Positions 6,331 to 8,879 of a DNA stretch of 8,879 nucleotides are shown one piece after another. Both the position numbers and the translations under genes were made by a program. The notes under the pieces were generated by a model. It made no database searches, had not been told where the DNA came from, and was given only the letters and a program-made list of their open reading frames with translations. Source of the DNA: Geomobilibacter sp964431365 (GTDB lineage Bacteria > Desulfobacterota > Desulfuromonadia > Geobacterales > DSM-12255). The stretch spans positions 1 through 8,879 of the forward strand of contig CAYSJJ010000107.1 in assembly GCA_964431365.1 (NCBI GenBank), read 5' to 3'. Each line of letters starts with the position of its first letter. Within the stretch, counting starts at the first letter, position 1.

Positions 6331-6519
6331 GTTCGGCAGCTGAAGGCGTCCACGTTCACTCCGATTTCTCTTCGGCTGTGGCTCTATGGCTCATTTCGCT
6401 GAAGCCGGAAAACCCCGCCCTCCGGGCTCACGCAATCCGACTTCTTCACACTCCATTTCGCCGCGAGCCACGATGCTTCGGGGAACGTCGTTCTCTTTGG
6501 ACACCTACAACTGCCGTTC
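6331..6519. repeat. 189-bp foldback element between modA and modB
   Basis: A large, imperfect inverted repeat. The outermost 21 bases (6331-6351) match the reverse complement of 6499-6519 at 16 positions, and two more become G-U pairs in minus-strand RNA. Further in, GTGGCTC (6378-6384) pairs with GAGCCAC (6465-6471), and TGAAGCCGGA (6400-6409) pairs with TCCGACTTCTTCA (6436-6448) around a three-base bulge. At the centre is GCCC-TCC-GGGC (6417-6427). Unpaired stretches on the two sides are nearly equal (26/27 and 15/16 nt), so the symmetry is global. Each flank also has a small local hairpin (CCGA/TCGG at 6361-6375; GAACG-T-CGTTC at 6483-6493). The same 8-mer, GCGAAATG on the minus strand, faces itself in the internal loop (6392-6399 and 6454-6461). 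No convincing ORF or target-site duplication was seen. It could be a MITE, a structured RNA or an mRNA processing element. Confidence 0.65.
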
Positions 6520-6525
6520 TGGTGC

Positions 6526-7272
6526 TTACTGCAGCGCAAATCCGTACCGTGCCAGGACCCCCCTGGCGTCACTCCCCTGCAGATACCGGTAAAAGGCCGC
6601 CGCGTCCCTGTTCCGGGCGCCAGCGGTCGTCACTCCCATGGGATAGGTCACCCGCGGGTAGAGCTCCTGGGGGACGGTGAAGAGGATTTTCGCCTTCCGA
6701 GCCTGCAGCGCGTCAGTCCGGTAGACGAAGCCGCCGTCCACCTCGCCCCGTTCGGCGTACATCAGGCATTCGCGCACATCCTTGGCCATGACCAGCCTTT
6801 TTTCAAGTTGTTTGTCAAGGCCGGCCTTCCTGAGCGCTTCCATGGCATACTCCCCGGCCGGCACGCTCCGCGGGCTGCCGATGGCGATCCTCTCCAGCCG
6901 CGGCAGCTCCTTCATCGAAGAGGCCTTTCCGGGAGCACCGGCAAAGACCAGGGTGTTGTAGGCAAAGGTGCCGGTGCTGGCGATATCGATCAGTTTCCTC
7001 CCTTTCAGGTACTCCATCCACTCCAGGTTGGCCGAGACGAAGATGTCGGCCGGGGCGCCGCTCTCGATCTGCTTGGCCAGGGCTCCGGAGGCGCCGTAGT
7101 TCTTGACGAACCGCACGCCGGGATGCTTCTTTGCGAAGCTGTCGGAGAGCTCGTTCATGACCTCTTTCAGGCTGGCTGCCACGGAGAGATTGATGTCGGC
7201 AGCCAGGGCCGGTGCGGTGAGGAGAAGTAGTGAGCCGAGCATGACGGATAGCCGTAAGAAGAGCGTTCTCAT
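6526..7272 (-). CDS. modA: Molybdate ABC transporter substrate-binding protein ModA
   Basis: Periplasmic protein that captures molybdate (and probably tungstate) and hands it to ModB. The 248-residue protein starts with a signal peptide (1-25, ending APALAA). ModA landmarks follow: VAASL (31-35, Ser34), YGASGAL (59-65, Ser62), GAPADIFVSA (72-81), SVPAGEY (136-142) and GGFVYRTDA (180-188, Tyr184). These fit the known oxyanion-binding positions of ModA. The ATG at 7272 is chosen because AAAGGA stands about 10 bases upstream and the signal peptide begins there. The frame is open up to 7464, but that extension has no ribosome binding site and would bury the signal peptide. It is first in the modABC operon. 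Confidence 0.95.
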   Translation of the reverse strand: MRTLFLRLSVMLGSLLLLTAPALAADINLSVAASLKEVMNELSDSFAKKHPGVRFVKNYGASGALAKQIESGAPADIFVSANLEWMEYLKGRKLIDIASTGTFAYNTLVFAGAPGKASSMKELPRLERIAIGSPRSVPAGEYAMEALRKAGLDKQLEKRLVMAKDVRECLMYAERGEVDGGFVYRTDALQARKAKILFTVPQELYPRVTYPMGVTTAGARNRDAAAFYRYLQGSDARGVLARYGFALQ

Positions 7273-7514
7273 GGCAGATGGTCCTTTCGTTGGGTGCTCA
7301 GCCACCGGGTGCGGATAGACCGGGGCTCCCTCATCCGCGGCAGATCGCGGGCTGGCCGGGGATGCCGTGTCTGGTTTATCATATAACGACAGGCAAAAAA
7401 CAAGGGTAAAGCACAAAGCAGAGTGCCCTACGAAGATCTGCATGCCGTGCCTGCCGGTTTTCATGAAAGGAGTGTATAGCGCAGACTCCTCTCCGCAACA
7501 TTCCTCGACACTCC
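7273..7514 (-). promoter_or_regulatory. modA upstream region with weak promoter and ModE-like half-site
   Basis: On the minus strand a weak -35 TTTACC (7410-7405) stands 18 bp from an AT-rich TTATAT (7386-7381). The -10 element lies within CGTTATAT, which matches one half of the ModE operator (CGnTATATA, spacer, inverted copy). The second half is not recognisable, so ModE control is not shown. Just upstream is the possible terminator of the nifB-GNAT unit. The remaining roughly 100 bases next to modA show nothing clear beyond its ribosome binding site. Confidence 0.3.
7395..7429 (-). terminator. Possible terminator after the GNAT gene
   Basis: Minus-strand RNA can pair GGGCAC with GUGC and CCC (about 7428-7404; four plus three base pairs with a 4-nt bulge), directly followed by UUGUUUUUU. 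The U-run is good but the stem is weak, so this is a tentative end for the nifB-GNAT transcript. If it is inactive, nifB, the GNAT gene and modABC could be one transcript. Confidence 0.3.
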
Positions 7515-8321
7515 CTAACCGAAGCTCCCCATGCTCGCCAGGCCGTAGATCAGCTCCGGCCGATAGGCGGGCCTGCTGCCGCGGTACATGAGGAGCGTGC
7601 TGCCGGTGACCCTGAAGCCGCTCAGGCTGAGAAGCTTTGTCGCGTACCGGTTGCCGTCCGGGACGTCCAGAAATACCTCACCATCCCCGGCCGACCTGAG
7701 CGCCTGCTCCAGGAGGCGGGAGGCCGTCTCCGTTGTCAGGCACCCCCACGGCCCCAGCTGGATGCCGTCGGCATACCGGTGGCGGCAGAGAAAGCCGTCA
7801 CTGGCGGTGAACAGGTCGCCCCTGCCGTCAAGGGCGGCGAAGATGGCATCCCGGAAATCGCCCCATCCGGCCCGGTCGATCGCCTTTACCGTTGCCAGGT
7901 TAACAGAGGAATGGGCCGCCATGGAGCCGGAGAGCCCCTTGCCGCGCCAGCGATACACCGTGTCCACAGCCTGGAACCCGAGTTTTTCGTAGATCGGCCG
8001 TCCCGCTGCCGAAGCGGTGAGCCAGACCGTCTCGGTGCCCGCCCCGTCCAGCGCCGCCAGTGCCCTCTTCATGAGGGCGGAGCCGAGTCCCCGGCCGCGG
8101 AGGAGGGGATCGACGATCAGATTGCCGACCCAGCCGCTCCTGCCGTACTTGACGGCCGTGATAAAGGCGGCCGGCCGGTCTCCTTCCCGCTGGACGAGGC
8201 AGCCGGCCGGGAAGGCCGGGAGGAGGAACACCAGCTCCCATGGGTCGCAGATCCACCCTTCCCGGTCCGACAGGTCCAGGAACGGTTGGATCTCTTCCTG
8301 GCGAAACGGATGGATTTCCAT
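7515..8321 (-). CDS. GNAT-family N-acetyltransferase, two-domain
   Basis: A 268-residue protein with an N-terminal GNAT fold (about 1-125). Motif A is LIVDPLLRGRGLGSALM (68-84), with the acetyl-CoA pyrophosphate loop RGRGLG at 75-80, and the later GRPIYEKLGFQ stretch (107-117) is typical of the GNAT end strand. A second domain (about 145-265) contains GFLCRHRYADGIQLGPWG (176-193) and ends YGLASMGSFG; it resembles the C-terminal domain found in some two-domain GNAT proteins (Acetyltransf_18 type). The acyl acceptor cannot be told. Its ATG follows the nifB TAG with no base between, and no strong Shine-Dalgarno is visible, so translation probably relies on ribosomes finishing nifB. The position between nifB and modABC hints at a nitrogenase- or molybdenum-related job, but this is inference only. 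Confidence 0.87.
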   Translation of the reverse strand: MEIHPFRQEEIQPFLDLSDREGWICDPWELVFLLPAFPAGCLVQREGDRPAAFITAVKYGRSGWVGNLIVDPLLRGRGLGSALMKRALAALDGAGTETVWLTASAAGRPIYEKLGFQAVDTVYRWRGKGLSGSMAAHSSVNLATVKAIDRAGWGDFRDAIFAALDGRGDLFTASDGFLCRHRYADGIQLGPWGCLTTETASRLLEQALRSAGDGEVFLDVPDGNRYATKLLSLSGFRVTGSTLLMYRGSRPAYRPELIYGLASMGSFG

Positions 8322-8879
8322 CTACTTGGAACAGGCCGGGTTGGCGAAGAGCTGGTCCTGGCCGATCAGCCCCACCGCGTCGGCCCGGCACTGGCGGCAG
8401 TGCTTGAACTGTCCGATGATCTTCTCATTGGCGGCCCGAACCGCGTCCAGCTTCTCCGGTGTGGGGGGCTCGACGCCGGCAAAGTCCGCCTGGGGGATGA
8501 GCGGCATCACGTTCATGACGAACGCCCCCAGCTCCCTGACCTTCTCGGCGATCCGCGGCACCTCCGCCTCGTTGACCCCCGGGATGTAGACCGTGTTGAC
8601 CTTGACCGTCATGCCGTATTTCACGGCGCGGCCGATTCCCTCAAGCTGGTTGGCGATCAGGATGCGGGCGGCCTCCTCTCCGGTGTGTCGCTGGCCGTGG
8701 TAGCTGATGTGGCGGTAGATGCGGGCACCGACTGCCGGGTCGAGGGCGTTGAGGGTGACGGTGAGGCTGTGGAGCCCGATCTTGTTCAGTCGGTCGATGC
8801 TCTCGGGGAGGAGCAGGCCGTTGGTGCTCATGCACTTGATGAGGTGGGGGAACTCCTCGCCGATCAGGCGGAATGTCTC
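8322..8879 (-). CDS. nifB: NifB, FeMo-cofactor biosynthesis radical SAM protein (5' end outside window)
   Basis: NifB is the radical-SAM enzyme that builds NifB-co, the iron-sulfur-carbide core of the nitrogenase cofactor. The frame is open from the window edge to TAG at 8322 and gives the last 185 residues; the CxxxCxxC radical-SAM motif lies outside. NifB-specific stretches are visible: CMSTNGL (16-22 of the visible part), TLNALDP (42-48), VNTVYIPGVN (94-103), NVMPLI (123-128) and HCRQCRADAVGLIGQD (160-175). The CxxC in the last is known to help hold an auxiliary [4Fe-4S] cluster. The protein stops about 10 residues after that motif, so the NifX-like C-terminal domain of many proteobacterial NifB proteins (such as Azotobacter) is absent. 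The GNAT gene starts immediately after. An ATG at 8831 is internal and not the start. Confidence 0.93.
   Translation of the reverse strand, partial: ETFRLIGEEFPHLIKCMSTNGLLLPESIDRLNKIGLHSLTVTLNALDPAVGARIYRHISYHGQRHTGEEAARILIANQLEGIGRAVKYGMTVKVNTVYIPGVNEAEVPRIAEKVRELGAFVMNVMPLIPQADFAGVEPPTPEKLDAVRAANEKIIGQFKHCRQCRADAVGLIGQDQLFANPACSK

Noticed and set aside
6331..6519. Integron attC site as an explanation of the foldback element
   Set aside because: The ends lack the invariant GTT/AAC core, the length exceeds usual attC sites, and no cassette structure or integrase is nearby.
6384..6592. Short open frames on both strands across the modA-modB gap
   Set aside because: They cross the foldback element, have no ribosome binding sites and run into modA. 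The composition reflects the repeat rather than coding sequence.
7273..7464. Upstream extension of the modA frame
   Set aside because: No ribosome binding site fits an earlier start, and the signal peptide begins at 7272.
7440..7470. Sigma-54-like sequence GGCACGGCATGCA upstream of modA
   Set aside because: Only 8 bases separate the GG and GC elements; a sigma-54 promoter needs 10.

Overview
The window looks like chromosome from a GC-rich, dissimilatory metal-reducing deltaproteobacterium of the Geobacter type (Desulfuromonadales). This is inferred from the gene content: a DUF485/ActP acetate symporter pair, a periplasmic di-heme cytochrome c peroxidase of the CcpA/MacA type, and a short-form NifB next to a molybdate ABC transporter. 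Species was not determined. All genes are on the minus strand except one MerR-family regulator.

Layout from left to right. Positions 1-1886 hold the 5' part of an ActP-like sodium/acetate symporter gene, preceded by a small DUF485 membrane-protein gene (1897-2205); the two form a tight operon. A gap of about 640 bp (2206-2848) follows. It holds a strong-looking minus-strand promoter for the symporter operon, an unusually long leader of about 460 nt with stem-loops and one possible leader ORF, three dyads, and the promoter of the divergent MerR regulator (2849-3253). That gene ends at a clear intrinsic terminator (3280-3320) and converges on the peroxidase gene (3348-4388). To its right are modC, modB and modA (4576-7272; transcribed modA to modC), then a GNAT acetyltransferase (7515-8321), then the 3' part of nifB (8322-8879), cut by the window edge.

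How the genes work together. The symporter pair would import acetate, the usual electron donor of these bacteria; the divergent MerR protein is a reasonable but unproven candidate regulator. The peroxidase would remove periplasmic hydrogen peroxide using c-type cytochrome electrons. ModABC supplies molybdate and NifB builds the FeMo-cofactor core, so the right half is a molybdenum/nitrogenase-cofactor neighbourhood. The GNAT protein starts on the base after the nifB stop codon and is probably co-transcribed with it.

The most unusual structure is a 189-bp foldback element (6331-6519) filling the gap between modA and modB. Its arms pair symmetrically at several levels around a small central hairpin. 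It may be a MITE-like repeat, a structured RNA, or a processing/attenuation element inside the mod transcript. Other points of interest are the long symporter leader, the 17/19-bp spacer ambiguity of its promoter, and a charged insertion in the symporter.
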